64,000 nucleotides of DNA. Origin: CAJXQU01 sp965223825. Its GTDB lineage: Bacteria > Pseudomonadota > Gammaproteobacteria > CAJXQU01. The translations under genes and the position numbers were made by a program. Of the stretch, positions 16,447 to 26,259 are shown piece by piece. The notes under the pieces were generated by a model, which made no database searches, had not been told where the DNA came from, and worked only from the letters and a program-made list of their open reading frames with translations. Position 1 is the first letter of the stretch. Every line of letters starts with the position of its first letter. The DNA lies in NCBI GenBank assembly GCA_965223825.1, contig OZ245018.1, forward strand, positions 1,984,001 through 2,048,000. Reading direction: 5' to 3'.

Positions 16447-18150
16447 CTAAAATAAGAAGTAACGTTGCGCTAATGGTAATTCCGTTGCTGGTTCGCACAT
16501 TAAGAGTTGGCCATCGGCATGGACTTGGTACGTTTCCGGATCAACCTCGATCGTCGGCTGATAATCGTTCAGATACATATCTTTTTTCTGAACATTCCGA
16601 CAGTTTTTCACTGCTGCCAGTCTTTTTTGTAAGCCAAGTTTTTGCGCAATGCCCTGACTGATCGCCACTTGCGAAACGAAGGTCAAACACGTTTCATGTC
16701 GTGCGCCACCAAAGGCACCAAACATCGGACGATAATGCACAGGCTGTGGGGTTGGAATAGACGCATTGGGATCACCCATCGCGGCGGCGGCGATCATGCC
16801 GCCTTTTACTATAATCGAGGGTTTTGCCCCAAACATAGCAGGATTCCAGATCACCAGATCAGCTAACTTACCCACTTCGACTGATCCGACTTCGTGACTG
16901 ATACCATGCGTGATCGCAGGGTTAATTGTGTATTTTGCAATGTAACGTTTCGCGCGCAAGTTATCGTGTCGATCACTATCTTCTGGTAATGCACCACGTT
17001 GTACTTTCATCTTATGTGCGGTTTGCCAAGTTCGCGTGATCACCTCCCCTACTCGTCCCATGGCTTGCGAGTCTGACGAAATCATCGAGAACGCGCCAAG
17101 ATCATGCAGAATATCCTCCGCTGCGATCGTTTCGCGACGAATTCGCGATTCCGCAAATGCAACGTCTTCCGCAATCGACGGATCAAGATGGTGACAGACC
17201 ATCAGCATATCCAAATGTTCGTCGACCGTATTGATCGTATAAGGCCGCGTAGGGTTGGTTGATGACGGTAACACATTCGCTTCACCGCAAGCTTTGATAA
17301 TATCCGGTGCATGGCCACCGCCCGCACCTTCCGTGTGATACGTATGAATCGTCCGACCTTTAAAGGCTGCAAGCGTATCTTCTACAAAACCAGACTCGTT
17401 TAATGTGTCAGTATGAATCGCAACTTGAATATCGGTCTCTTCTGCAACACTCAAACACGTATCGATCGCGGCTGGCGTTGTCCCCCAATCTTCGTGGAGT
17501 TTTAAACCCATCGCACCCGCAGCAACTTGTTCCGTTAAGGCTTCTGGTAACGACGCATTACCTTTTCCCATAAAACCTAAATTCATCGGGAACGCATCTG
17601 CCGACTGCAGCATTTTTCCAATATTCCAAGGGCCTGAAGTACAGGTTGTTGCATTCGTGCCCGTTGCGGGGCCAGTGCCACCACCAAGCATAGTCGTGAT
17701 ACCAGACATGAGTGCTTCTTCAATTTGCTGCGGACAAATGTAATGAATATGCGCATCAATTCCACCGGCTGTAATGATTGACCCTTCACCGGCAATCACT
17801 TCCGTTCCTGGCCCAACAATAACATCAACATTTGCTTGCGTATCAGGGTTACCACCTTTTCCGATGCCACTAATGCGTCCGTCTTTAATACCAATATCAG
17901 CTTTATAAATACCAGTATGATCAAGAATTAGCGCATTCGTGATAATCACGTCGACAACATGTTCTGCTGTCAGCTGAGATTGGCCCATGCCATCGCGGAT
18001 CACTTTGCCGCCACCGAATTTCACCTCATCACCATAAACGGTGAAATCCTTTTCAACTTCAATAATTATCTCGGTGTCACCTAAACGAACACGATCGCCC
18101 ACTGTCGGACCGAACATTTCTGCGTAGGCACGTTTATCCATCTGACTCAT
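16447..18150 (-). CDS. ureC: Urease alpha (catalytic) subunit UreC
   Basis: Nickel hydrolase that splits urea to ammonia and carbamate. The 567-residue length is standard. Visible active-site parts are HIHYICP (nickel-ligand histidines), GLKLHEDWG with the carbamylated lysine near residue 217, HTDTLNESGF, and the flap sequence MVCHHLD with its cysteine and histidine. ATG at 18150 shares one base with the ureB stop; a GTG one codon upstream is possible. The GGGGG ahead of it is a strong ribosome site. Confidence 0.98.
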   Translation of the reverse strand: MSQMDKRAYAEMFGPTVGDRVRLGDTEIIIEVEKDFTVYGDEVKFGGGKVIRDGMGQSQLTAEHVVDVIITNALILDHTGIYKADIGIKDGRISGIGKGGNPDTQANVDVIVGPGTEVIAGEGSIITAGGIDAHIHYICPQQIEEALMSGITTMLGGGTGPATGTNATTCTSGPWNIGKMLQSADAFPMNLGFMGKGNASLPEALTEQVAAGAMGLKLHEDWGTTPAAIDTCLSVAEETDIQVAIHTDTLNESGFVEDTLAAFKGRTIHTYHTEGAGGGHAPDIIKACGEANVLPSSTNPTRPYTINTVDEHLDMLMVCHHLDPSIAEDVAFAESRIRRETIAAEDILHDLGAFSMISSDSQAMGRVGEVITRTWQTAHKMKVQRGALPEDSDRHDNLRAKRYIAKYTINPAITHGISHEVGSVEVGKLADLVIWNPAMFGAKPSIIVKGGMIAAAAMGDPNASIPTPQPVHYRPMFGAFGGARHETCLTFVSQVAISQGIAQKLGLQKRLAAVKNCRNVQKKDMYLNDYQPTIEVDPETYQVHADGQLLMCEPATELPLAQRYFLF

Positions 18151-18455
18151 CACAGATCCCCCATGATTTTTCCGTTAAACCCAAATACACGTCGGCTGCC
18201 CACATACGGAACTAAGCTAATCGTACGGGAATGACCGGGTTCAAAACGGACAGCCGTTCCAGATGGAATATCCAAACGCATTCCACGCGCTTGTTCTCGA
18301 TCAAACGAAAGCGCTGCATTGGTTTCATAAAAATGGTAATGCGATCCTATTTGGATTGGCCTATCACCCGTATTCGTAATGCTAAGGGTCACTTTTTGCA
18401 GGCCTTGATTTATTTCTATCGTGCCTTCATCGACGATCAGTTCACCTGGAATCAT
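18150..18455 (-). CDS. ureB: Urease beta subunit UreB
   Basis: Structural subunit of urease, 101 residues, full length for the separate-chain bacterial form. Opens with the family motif MIPGELIVDEGTIEIN and contains GDRPIQIGSHYHFYETN and RLDIPSGTAVRFEPG. Twelve bases separate it from ureA and it shares one base with ureC, so the three subunits are made together. Confidence 0.97.
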   Translation of the reverse strand: MIPGELIVDEGTIEINQGLQKVTLSITNTGDRPIQIGSHYHFYETNAALSFDREQARGMRLDIPSGTAVRFEPGHSRTISLVPYVGSRRVFGFNGKIMGDL

Positions 18456-18467
18456 TTTATATACCTC

Positions 18468-18770
18468 TTAACTAATCGGGTTATGCACGGTGACTAATTT
18501 CGTGCCATCGGGAAAAGTCGCTTCAACTTGCACTTCGTGCACCATGTCAGCGATCCCTTCCATCACATCATCACTGGATAATAATGTCGTGCCGTAACTC
18601 ATTAAATCACTTACAGTACGTCCCTCACGTGCGCCTTCCATAATTGCAGAGGAAAGATACGCCACCGCCTCGGGATAATTTAATTTTATCCCACGTGCTA
18701 GACGACGTTCTGCGACAATGGCGGCCATTGAAATCAGCAATTTATCTTTTTCTCGTGGACTGAGTTCCAT
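18468..18770 (-). CDS. ureA: Urease gamma subunit UreA
   Basis: Smallest urease subunit, 100 residues. Family motifs are MELSPREKDKLLIS at the N terminus, RGIKLNYPEAVAYLSS and EVQVEATFPDGTKLVTVHNP at the end. First of the ureABC structural genes, 60 bp downstream of ureD. Confidence 0.97.
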   Translation of the reverse strand: MELSPREKDKLLISMAAIVAERRLARGIKLNYPEAVAYLSSAIMEGAREGRTVSDLMSYGTTLLSSDDVMEGIADMVHEVQVEATFPDGTKLVTVHNPIS

Positions 18771-18830
18771 ATATCTACTCCGAAATATTGATGCTGAATA
18801 AGCTCATATTTTATTAAATTAAAAAAATCG

Positions 18831-19700
18831 TTATGTCGACCAAATCCTTGGTTCGCACTTTTTTTTCCCCACAACAACAGGACGAATCTGCGCCCATGCT
18901 GATCGCAATAACAATAATCCTTCTTCTATTTCATCGCCTAAATAACGCACAACCAGCAGACCATCAATACATGTGGCAGACCATACACCTTGTGAATAAA
19001 CTGATAAGTGATCACGTAGCTGTTCGAGATCGATTTGATCAGCTGGAGTCGCATACAATGCACCGAAGACCGTCCTGCCTGATAAGCCCCAAGGTGATGT
19101 TAGACAAGCGCTTCCCGGACTTAAACGTAAACGATCAGAAAAGCAGCGTTGATTCTCTTTATTAAGAATAAGTTGATTATCAAAGTACGCATTGTCGTAA
19201 TGATCACCAGATGCCGGTCGGCCTAAACCGTAGAGCTCCATACCAATAAAACGCGATCGCTTATTTAAATTTATTTGTGTTTTTGTTTTAACATTACTGT
19301 GCCCGAACAACAGTGTCTCCTGCACCATCCATTCAAGCGTTGCATCTTCTGCGACATGAAGTTCTTGAATTTGCTGTGCCGGTAATCCACTACTTCGATA
19401 AAACTTCCCTGCGCCCGGCGTCGTGATCAACGCATGTGCATTTGCATCGACTGAAATAGTAATCGCGATCTGATCACCACCCGCTACGCCACCCGGCGGA
19501 TGTAATAAATAAACATGACTCACATCACCTTCAGGATAAAACGGTTTTAACACACGTAACGGGCCAAAAGACTTGCGTGCGCTTAGCACCGTTTTATTTT
19601 TCCGCTGTGAAAACCCTAGACTGATCGACGCTAACCATTGCAAAGCTGCAGCGGAATCCCCCTCAGTCATTTCCTGAATTGTCTCTTTCGCCGCTGACAC
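18831..19700 (-). CDS. ureD: Urease accessory protein UreD
   Basis: Scaffold for nickel insertion into apo-urease. The 289-residue protein has LHPPGGVAGGD near residue 67, LITTPGAGKFYRS near 95 and GMELYGLGRPASGD near 155, all UreD signatures. The start is GTG at 19700 with GGAG about ten bases upstream. It precedes ureA and follows the nickel transporter gene by 68 bp. Confidence 0.95.
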   Translation of the reverse strand: MSAAKETIQEMTEGDSAAALQWLASISLGFSQRKNKTVLSARKSFGPLRVLKPFYPEGDVSHVYLLHPPGGVAGGDQIAITISVDANAHALITTPGAGKFYRSSGLPAQQIQELHVAEDATLEWMVQETLLFGHSNVKTKTQINLNKRSRFIGMELYGLGRPASGDHYDNAYFDNQLILNKENQRCFSDRLRLSPGSACLTSPWGLSGRTVFGALYATPADQIDLEQLRDHLSVYSQGVWSATCIDGLLVVRYLGDEIEEGLLLLRSAWAQIRPVVVGKKKCEPRIWST

Positions 19701-19768
19701 GTCACATCACTCCATTGGCTGAATTAGATACCTTTACATCAAAGGTCGTTATCGTTATTACGCATACG

Positions 19769-20434
19769 TTAAATATGGGTATATAAGAGTGTGCCACAAA
19801 TCACAGCTAAACAGCCAAGTGCTAATTGTCCGGCTTGGAAAAACTGCGCGTTATGTTTTTTCAGCATCATCATAACGCCAGCGAAAAATCCACCGCAAAG
19901 TAACATCGCGATCAACACGCCCAATGAGAATAAAAAAAGATAACCCAATGCGTGTGTGACTGAGTTGATCGTCAGAAAAGGCAGTAATGCTAATACTGGA
20001 GCTGATCCAGCCAATCCATGAAATGCACCCACAACCATGCTTTTAGACTCATGCCTGTGCTCACTCTCTGTTATACTAGTGGGCATTGTTTTAGCGTGCA
20101 TTGCATGTACGTGTGATCGTTTTGTTAGCACCGAGTAGATCACAAACACACCCATTATCACCAAAAAAACTGCGACAGATCGTTCCGCAATTAACTGCCA
20201 CTGTGCAGCCACTTCCCATCGAAATACTAGCAAACCCAACCCCAGGATAAATAACATAATCCCGTGACCAATTGCCCATGATAAAGCAACGTAAAGTGCG
20301 TTTAACCGACTATGCTTATGCGCTGATAATGTAGACACAGTAAGAAGATGATCCGCATCACAAGCGTGCAGCAAACCCATCAAAAAACCGAACATTAATG
20401 TCGTATTACTTGAAACCTCAAATGTTTCCAACAT
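19769..20434 (-). CDS. ureH: UreH/NicO-type nickel transporter
   Basis: A 221-residue membrane protein with about six hydrophobic segments. The first helix carries HACDADHL, which fits the HX4DH nickel/cobalt motif, followed by SWAIGHGIML. A His-rich loop (HVHAMHAK, ESEHRHES) lies between helices. It probably supplies nickel for the urease encoded downstream. It lies 14 bp after urtE, joining the urea transporter and urease genes in one unit. Confidence 0.85.
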   Translation of the reverse strand: MLETFEVSSNTTLMFGFLMGLLHACDADHLLTVSTLSAHKHSRLNALYVALSWAIGHGIMLFILGLGLLVFRWEVAAQWQLIAERSVAVFLVIMGVFVIYSVLTKRSHVHAMHAKTMPTSITESEHRHESKSMVVGAFHGLAGSAPVLALLPFLTINSVTHALGYLFLFSLGVLIAMLLCGGFFAGVMMMLKKHNAQFFQAGQLALGCLAVICGTLLYTHI

Positions 20435-20448
20435 ATATTCCTTAATCG

Positions 20449-21144
20449 TCAGACTGTGAGATGTTGCTTGATTAACCGATCGTTTAAATCACCAATTGCA
20501 CCGGCAGACACGACTCGACCTTTTTCCATTATGGAAAATGTTTTAACAAACTTCCGAACGAATGGAAGCTTTTGCTCAACCAACAACACAGTCATTCCAA
20601 ACTCTTCATTCAAGCGTGTTATCACTTCACCAATTAACTGAACAATATTTGGTTGAATCCCTTCACAAGGTTCATCCAGAATTAATATTTTAGGATCAAT
20701 CACGAGTGCACGACCGATCGCGAGTTGCTGCTGTTGTCCACCAGAAAGATCTCCCCCGCGACGATGCAACATATCTTTCAAAACCGGAAATATTTCGAAA
20801 ACCCGATCAGGGATCTTTTTTTCACCATCTGAACGCGCTGGCAAACCAATACGTAGATTATCTTCAACTGTCATTAGTGGAAAAATCATTCTTCCTTGAG
20901 GTACATAACCGACCCCCAGAGGAGCACGCTTTTCAGCCGATAATTTAAGCATGTCATTTCCATCAAACATCAAGCCACCAGATTTGACTTGGATTAAACC
21001 CATAATGCAATTTAATAATGTGGTTTTACCGACGCCATTACGCCCCATTAACGCCATGCAATCGCCTTCGTTCAACGTAAGATCAACATCCCATAATGTA
21101 TGGCTTTGCCCATAAAACTGATTTAATTGATTAATTTCGAGCAT
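20449..21144 (-). CDS. urtE: Urea ABC transporter ATP-binding protein UrtE
   Basis: LivF-type ATPase of the urea importer, 231 residues. Walker A GRNGVGKTT, signature LSGGQQQQ, Walker B ILILDEPCEGIQP (the CEGIQP form is typical of UrtE) and the H-loop region (VEQKLPF, Gln replacing the usual His context) are present. The ATG shares one base with the urtD stop. Confidence 0.95.
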   Translation of the reverse strand: MLEINQLNQFYGQSHTLWDVDLTLNEGDCMALMGRNGVGKTTLLNCIMGLIQVKSGGLMFDGNDMLKLSAEKRAPLGVGYVPQGRMIFPLMTVEDNLRIGLPARSDGEKKIPDRVFEIFPVLKDMLHRRGGDLSGGQQQQLAIGRALVIDPKILILDEPCEGIQPNIVQLIGEVITRLNEEFGMTVLLVEQKLPFVRKFVKTFSIMEKGRVVSAGAIGDLNDRLIKQHLTV

Positions 21145-21965
21145 TATTCCCCCAAATATACTTCTATGACTTTAGGATCATTTTGTACCTGATCCATATT
21201 GCCTTCAGCCAACACACTGCCTTCATGCAGAACGGTCACTTTGCGTGCGATTGATCGGACAAATTCCATGTCATGTTCAACGACCACAACAGAATGATCA
21301 CCTGCTAAGGATGTTAATAGTTCAGCTGTTCGCTCTGTTTCCTGTTGCGTCATGCCAGCAACCGGTTCATCAACTAATAACAGTTTCGGTTCCTGGCTGA
21401 GTAGCATACCGATTTCAAGCCATTGCTTTTGACCATGCGAAAGTGCACCCGCTTGTTTTTCACGTAGATCTTGTAAACCAACAATTTCTAAAACTTCATC
21501 GATCCGATCACGTCTAGATGCACCAACATCAAGATAAAGGCTATGCCAAACGTTTTTTGACATTTTCAAAGCAAGCTCAAGATTTTCAAAGACCGTGTGC
21601 TGTTGAAAAACAGTCGGTTTTTGAAACTTTCGGCCGATGCCTGCCTGAACTATTTCGGTTTCCGACAACTGCAATAAATTATGCCGTTGTCCGAAATACG
21701 CCTTGCCGCTATCGGGTCGGGTTTTACCCGTGATCACATCCATCATGGTAGTTTTACCGGCACCATTTGGACCAATAATGCAACGTAATTCCCCCACTTC
21801 AATATAAAGCGTGAGATTATTCAGCGCTTTGAAACCATCAAATGCAACGGAAATATCCTCCAAGTACAGGGCCGTACCGTTTCGTGTATCGACAAGATCG
21901 GCCGGATCATCTTTTATTAAATGATCGAATACCTTTTCTCTATTTGTAAATTCACTGAGTTTCAT
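21144..21965 (-). CDS. urtD: Urea ABC transporter ATP-binding protein UrtD
   Basis: LivG-type ATPase of the urea importer, 273 residues. Walker A GPNGAGKTT, signature LSHGQKQWLEIGM (the SHGQKQW form typical of UrtD), Walker B LLLVDEPVAGM and H-loop VVEHDMEFV. A 30-residue lead precedes the ATPase fold. It overlaps urtC by four bases. Confidence 0.95.
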   Translation of the reverse strand: MKLSEFTNREKVFDHLIKDDPADLVDTRNGTALYLEDISVAFDGFKALNNLTLYIEVGELRCIIGPNGAGKTTMMDVITGKTRPDSGKAYFGQRHNLLQLSETEIVQAGIGRKFQKPTVFQQHTVFENLELALKMSKNVWHSLYLDVGASRRDRIDEVLEIVGLQDLREKQAGALSHGQKQWLEIGMLLSQEPKLLLVDEPVAGMTQQETERTAELLTSLAGDHSVVVVEHDMEFVRSIARKVTVLHEGSVLAEGNMDQVQNDPKVIEVYLGE

Positions 21966-23050
21966 TTGTCATCTCCTTTTCCACGTTTGAATAAACCGAC
22001 AATTCCACGTGGCATAAATAAGGTAACAAGAACAAATAAAGCACCTAAAGCAAATAACCAAATTTCTGGAAACGCTGCCGTTAAATTCGTCTTCGCATAG
22101 TTCACAGCAAATGCACCACCGGCTGCACCGTAGAGTGTTCCACGCCCGCCTACGGCGACCCAGACCACATATTCAATCGAACTTAACGGTTGGAATTCAC
22201 CGGGGTTAATTATCCCAACTTGTGGTACATATAAGGCACCGGCGATACCAGATAAAATCGCTGAAAATGTGAATATCCAGAGTTTAAAGTTTTCCACTCG
22301 GTATCCAATAAAACGCGTTCGTTCCTCAGCGTCTCGTACTGCCGTGACCACTCGCCCCATTTTAGAATTAACAATGTAACGACAAGCGATGTAGCCAAGC
22401 ATGAGCGCCAGACCTGAACAAATAAATAATACCGCTCGCGTTCCATCTGATTGCAGATCAAATCCGAGAATATCTTTAAAATCCGTCAACCCATTATTAC
22501 CACCAAACCCCATTTCATTTCTGAAAAAAGCCAGCATTAATGCATAGGTTAATGCTTGCGAAATAATGGAGAAATAAACACCCGTTACGCGTGAGCGGAA
22601 AGCCAGCCAGCCAAACACAAACGCTAAAATACCGGGCGCCAGCACCATCATCATTAGCGCGACCCAAAACATATCAAACCCAGACCAAAACCACGGTAAC
22701 TTTTCCCAATCGAGAAAGACCATGAAGTCGGGTAATGTTGGGTGGCCATAGACACCGCGTTCACCGATTTGTCGCATGAGATACATACCCATCGCATAGC
22801 CACCGAGCGCAAAAAAAGCACCGTGACCAAGACTGAGTATGCCGCAATAACCCCAAACCAGATCCAATGCGATCGCCAGTAAGGCGTAACACAAGTATTT
22901 ACCAAGTAACGTCATTGTGTAGGTGGAAACATGCCATGGGGAGTCCACTGGCGCATATAAATTTAACGCTGGAATTAACAGGCACATCAAAAAGACGATA
23001 CCTAATAATATCAATCCGCCGCGATCACTTAATATTTGTCTTAAGAACAT
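21962..23050 (-). CDS. urtC: Urea ABC transporter permease UrtC
   Basis: LivM-type inner-membrane permease of the urea importer, 362 residues, with about ten hydrophobic segments. It has LDLVWGYCGILSLGHGAFFALGG-type sequence near residue 65 and RTRFIGYRVENFKLWIF, both typical of UrtC. It starts three bases after the urtB stop and overlaps urtD by four. Confidence 0.95.
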   Translation of the reverse strand: MFLRQILSDRGGLILLGIVFLMCLLIPALNLYAPVDSPWHVSTYTMTLLGKYLCYALLAIALDLVWGYCGILSLGHGAFFALGGYAMGMYLMRQIGERGVYGHPTLPDFMVFLDWEKLPWFWSGFDMFWVALMMMVLAPGILAFVFGWLAFRSRVTGVYFSIISQALTYALMLAFFRNEMGFGGNNGLTDFKDILGFDLQSDGTRAVLFICSGLALMLGYIACRYIVNSKMGRVVTAVRDAEERTRFIGYRVENFKLWIFTFSAILSGIAGALYVPQVGIINPGEFQPLSSIEYVVWVAVGGRGTLYGAAGGAFAVNYAKTNLTAAFPEIWLFALGALFVLVTLFMPRGIVGLFKRGKGDDK

Positions 23051-23053
23051 GGC

Positions 23054-24706
23054 TTATCCCTCAGCGGCTCTGCCCTTTTGTGGAAATAATCCACGCGGAC
23101 GTTTTTGTATAAATAAAATAATGAAGACCAAAATAAGTATTTTCGCCATCACTGCACCGGCATAAGGTTCTAGGAATTTATTGACCACGCCTAATGACAT
23201 ACCACTCACCAACGTACCCCAAATATTTCCGACCCCTCCAAAAACAACCACCATGAAAGAGTCAACGATGTATGCTTGACCTAAATTTGGTCCCACATTG
23301 GTTAATTGCGAAAGTGCCACACCGGCCACGCCCGCAATACCTGACCCTAACCCGAAGGTCATCGCATCCACCCACTCGCTTTTGATTCCCATACATTTCG
23401 CCATCGCTCGATTTTGAGATACAGCACGTACCTCAAGACCTAAACGGGTATAACGCATAATCGCAACGAGTAATAAAAACACTATAAAACTAAACAGAAG
23501 GATGTATAAGCGGTTATAGGTCAGCGATAAAACACTGTTGATCTCCCAAGAACCGCTCATCCATTCCGGTGTACTGACTGATCGATTTAATGGGGAGAAA
23601 ATCGTTCGTACTGCTTGTTGCAAGATCAGGCTCACGCCGAAGGTCGCTAACAATGTTTCTAACGGTCTTCCATACAGATGTCTAATTATGCCCCGTTCAA
23701 TAATAATGCCGACGATGGCAGCAACGAGGAATGCAGCGGGCACTGCGAGAAATAAAGAATATTCCAACGAATTAGGAATATACGTTTGAATAACGTAAGT
23801 GGTATAAGCACCGAGCATCATTAACTCGCCATGCGCCATATTGATCACACCCATCACACCAAACGTGATCGCAAGTCCGATCGCAGACAACACAAGAATC
23901 GAGCCGAGACTTAAACCGAAAAAAACCGTTTCTAAACGGCCGTAAAAAGTCACTTTATCCTGAATCGAATCCAACGCCTCGTTCGCAGCATTTTTTACTT
24001 CGATCGAGGATTCCGAGTCTTGTGAAATTCGTGATAACGCCGTTCTAACCGATTGATTCAAACTACCTCGCAACGTTTCGATCGCCGTAAGTTTTTCCAC
24101 ATCATCGGCAGTTGATAACTTATGTAATGCTAGCGCGGTATTAATTTCTTCAATCACTTTATTTGATTTTTCATTAACCAGAATTTCTTGCAATATCACT
24201 GCGTCATCATCACGCATTGATCCGGTAAGTTGTTTTACTGCATTTGCGCGAACATCCGGATCTGGGTGAGTAAACTGAATTCTGGAAATAACACCACGCA
24301 ATTTAGTACGTAATGCATTATTGATTCTGATTTTTTTGATTGATCGCTTTTTTACAACGCCGAGTGTTTTTCCATCAACGGCATTAACGATCTCATAACC
24401 ATCAGCATGTTTTGCTCCGATCACAATCTCCTGCGTTTTCTTATCCGCATAGAGATCACCACCTAGCATGGCTTCAAGAATAGGCTGTACACGCTCATGT
24501 CCACTGGCGGCTATTTTTTCAATAGCATCTGATTTATTTTTAAATGACTTTGAGTTTAATTCTTTGATGACTCCTTCAAACGAACTGCCGTTTGTCTGTT
24601 CGTCAGCAGCGATTGCACTCACACTGCTGATCAGGAAAATGAAAACAGTGAATAGCGTTAAACTATTTTTCACTGCATCCCCCAGTTTCTTTGTTTTTAA
24701 TATCAT
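23054..24706 (-). CDS. urtB: Urea ABC transporter permease UrtB with N-terminal periplasmic domain
   Basis: LivH-type permease, about 550 residues. A signal-like segment (SLTLFTVFIFLISSVSAIA) is followed by about 220 residues of helical, HEAT-like exported sequence and then the permease core (LSLGSILVLSAIGLAITFGV, MINMAHGELMMLGAYT). This extra domain is usual in proteobacterial UrtB. The start ATG at 24706 is preferred because GTGAG lies about nine bases upstream; a GTG at 24718 is possible. The 222-bp gap after urtA suggests that urtA may be expressed more strongly. Confidence 0.94.
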   Translation of the reverse strand: MILKTKKLGDAVKNSLTLFTVFIFLISSVSAIAADEQTNGSSFEGVIKELNSKSFKNKSDAIEKIAASGHERVQPILEAMLGGDLYADKKTQEIVIGAKHADGYEIVNAVDGKTLGVVKKRSIKKIRINNALRTKLRGVISRIQFTHPDPDVRANAVKQLTGSMRDDDAVILQEILVNEKSNKVIEEINTALALHKLSTADDVEKLTAIETLRGSLNQSVRTALSRISQDSESSIEVKNAANEALDSIQDKVTFYGRLETVFFGLSLGSILVLSAIGLAITFGVMGVINMAHGELMMLGAYTTYVIQTYIPNSLEYSLFLAVPAAFLVAAIVGIIIERGIIRHLYGRPLETLLATFGVSLILQQAVRTIFSPLNRSVSTPEWMSGSWEINSVLSLTYNRLYILLFSFIVFLLLVAIMRYTRLGLEVRAVSQNRAMAKCMGIKSEWVDAMTFGLGSGIAGVAGVALSQLTNVGPNLGQAYIVDSFMVVVFGGVGNIWGTLVSGMSLGVVNKFLEPYAGAVMAKILILVFIILFIQKRPRGLFPQKGRAAEG

Positions 24707-24928
24707 ATTTACACTCACTAGACAGTGATTTATGTTTTAAACGGTTAACCCTAAACGCAATGATGACACGTGGATCCGCTCTTCCTTTTCCATATTGCAA
24801 AACCTGACCTAACTTACTTTACGTAAACTAGGCCGCCATTTATCATGACGACCTGTTTACCGATTACGAAAAGATCAACATCAATTATTTAGCATCCTGA
24901 GAAATAATTTTTCTGGTAAGAGAATTGA

Positions 24929-26224
24929 TTATTCGTAGTTTTGACCTGAACATTTACTCGTAGTGACGTTATAGTTGCCACACGATAAAGGCGCTTGCCA
25001 GTCAGCAGTGATATCTTTTGATCCTGGTAAAAAGTCAGACCACGCATCGCCTGCAACCGTACCAGTGGTTTCCCAAACGACTTCAAACTGACCGTCTTCT
25101 TGAATTTCACCAATTAATACTGGTTTCGTTATGTGATGGTTCGGCATCATGGTTGATAGACCGCCCGTCAGGTTTGGAACAGCAACACCGATCAACGCCG
25201 CTTGAACCGCGTCTGGATCCGTTGTACCTGCCTTTTCAACAGCTTCCACCCACATATTAAAACCAATGTAGTGTGCTTCCATAGGGTCATTACTTACACG
25301 ATCTTCATTATCAACATGTTCTTGCCATGCACTGATAAATTCATCATTCGCTTCAGAATCCACACTCATAAAGTAATTCCACGCAGCGAGGTGGCCAACA
25401 AGCGGTTTTGTGTCTATACCGGACAGCTCTTCTTCGCCAACAGAAAATGCAATGACAGGAATGTCTTCCGCAGAGATCCCTTGATTACCGAGCTCTTTAT
25501 AAAAAGGTACGTTTGCGTCGCCGTTGATGGTAGAAACCACCGCTGTTTTCTTGCCTTCCGCACCGAATTTTTTAATATCCGCCACAATTGACTGCCAATC
25601 TGAATGGCTGAACGGTGTGTAGTTGATCATAATGTCTGCATCAGCTACCCCCTTCGCTTTTAAATACGCTTCAAGAATTTTATTCGTCGTACGTGGGTAA
25701 ACATAATCAGTACCGGCCAATACCCAACGCTCCACACCGAGATCATTCATTAAATAATCAACTGCTGGAACGGCTTGCTGGTTTGGTGCAGCGCCAGTGT
25801 AGAAAACGTTTTTAGATGATTCTTCACCTTCGTATTGCACGGGATAAAAGAGAATACTATTTAGCTCTTCAAAGACAGGTAAGACAGACTTGCGTGAGAC
25901 GGATGTCCAACAACCAAATGTTGCGGAGACTTTGTCTTTCTCGATCAACTCACGTGCTTTCTCAGCAAACAATGGCCAGTTTGATGCCGGATCAACCACC
26001 ACGGCTTCGAGCTTTTTCCCCAATAATCCGCCTTTTTCATTTTGCTCGTCGATCAACATCAACATCGTGTCTTTCAATGTTGTCTCACTGATCGCCATCG
26101 TGCCAGAGAGCGAATGCAGAACACCAACTTTAATTGTGTCCTCTGCTAAAGCTGGCAGACCGGCTGTCATTAGTGACAGACCTAACGCCATTTGTTTTGT
26201 GTATCTAATAGATGGAAACGTCAT
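24929..26224 (-). CDS. urtA: Urea ABC transporter substrate-binding protein UrtA
   Basis: Periplasmic urea-binding protein, 431 residues, with a Sec signal peptide cut near GLPALA. Family motifs are KVGVLHSLSGTMAISE after the signal, FGCWTSVSRKSVLPVFE, FYPVQYEGEE and LAGTDYVYPRTTN. It lies 35 bp downstream of the porin gene and starts the urtABCDE order. Confidence 0.96.
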   Translation of the reverse strand: MTFPSIRYTKQMALGLSLMTAGLPALAEDTIKVGVLHSLSGTMAISETTLKDTMLMLIDEQNEKGGLLGKKLEAVVVDPASNWPLFAEKARELIEKDKVSATFGCWTSVSRKSVLPVFEELNSILFYPVQYEGEESSKNVFYTGAAPNQQAVPAVDYLMNDLGVERWVLAGTDYVYPRTTNKILEAYLKAKGVADADIMINYTPFSHSDWQSIVADIKKFGAEGKKTAVVSTINGDANVPFYKELGNQGISAEDIPVIAFSVGEEELSGIDTKPLVGHLAAWNYFMSVDSEANDEFISAWQEHVDNEDRVSNDPMEAHYIGFNMWVEAVEKAGTTDPDAVQAALIGVAVPNLTGGLSTMMPNHHITKPVLIGEIQEDGQFEVVWETTGTVAGDAWSDFLPGSKDITADWQAPLSCGNYNVTTSKCSGQNYE

Positions 26225-26259
26225 AATGCACTCCTAGAAATTCGATTAAGTGTTAGCAA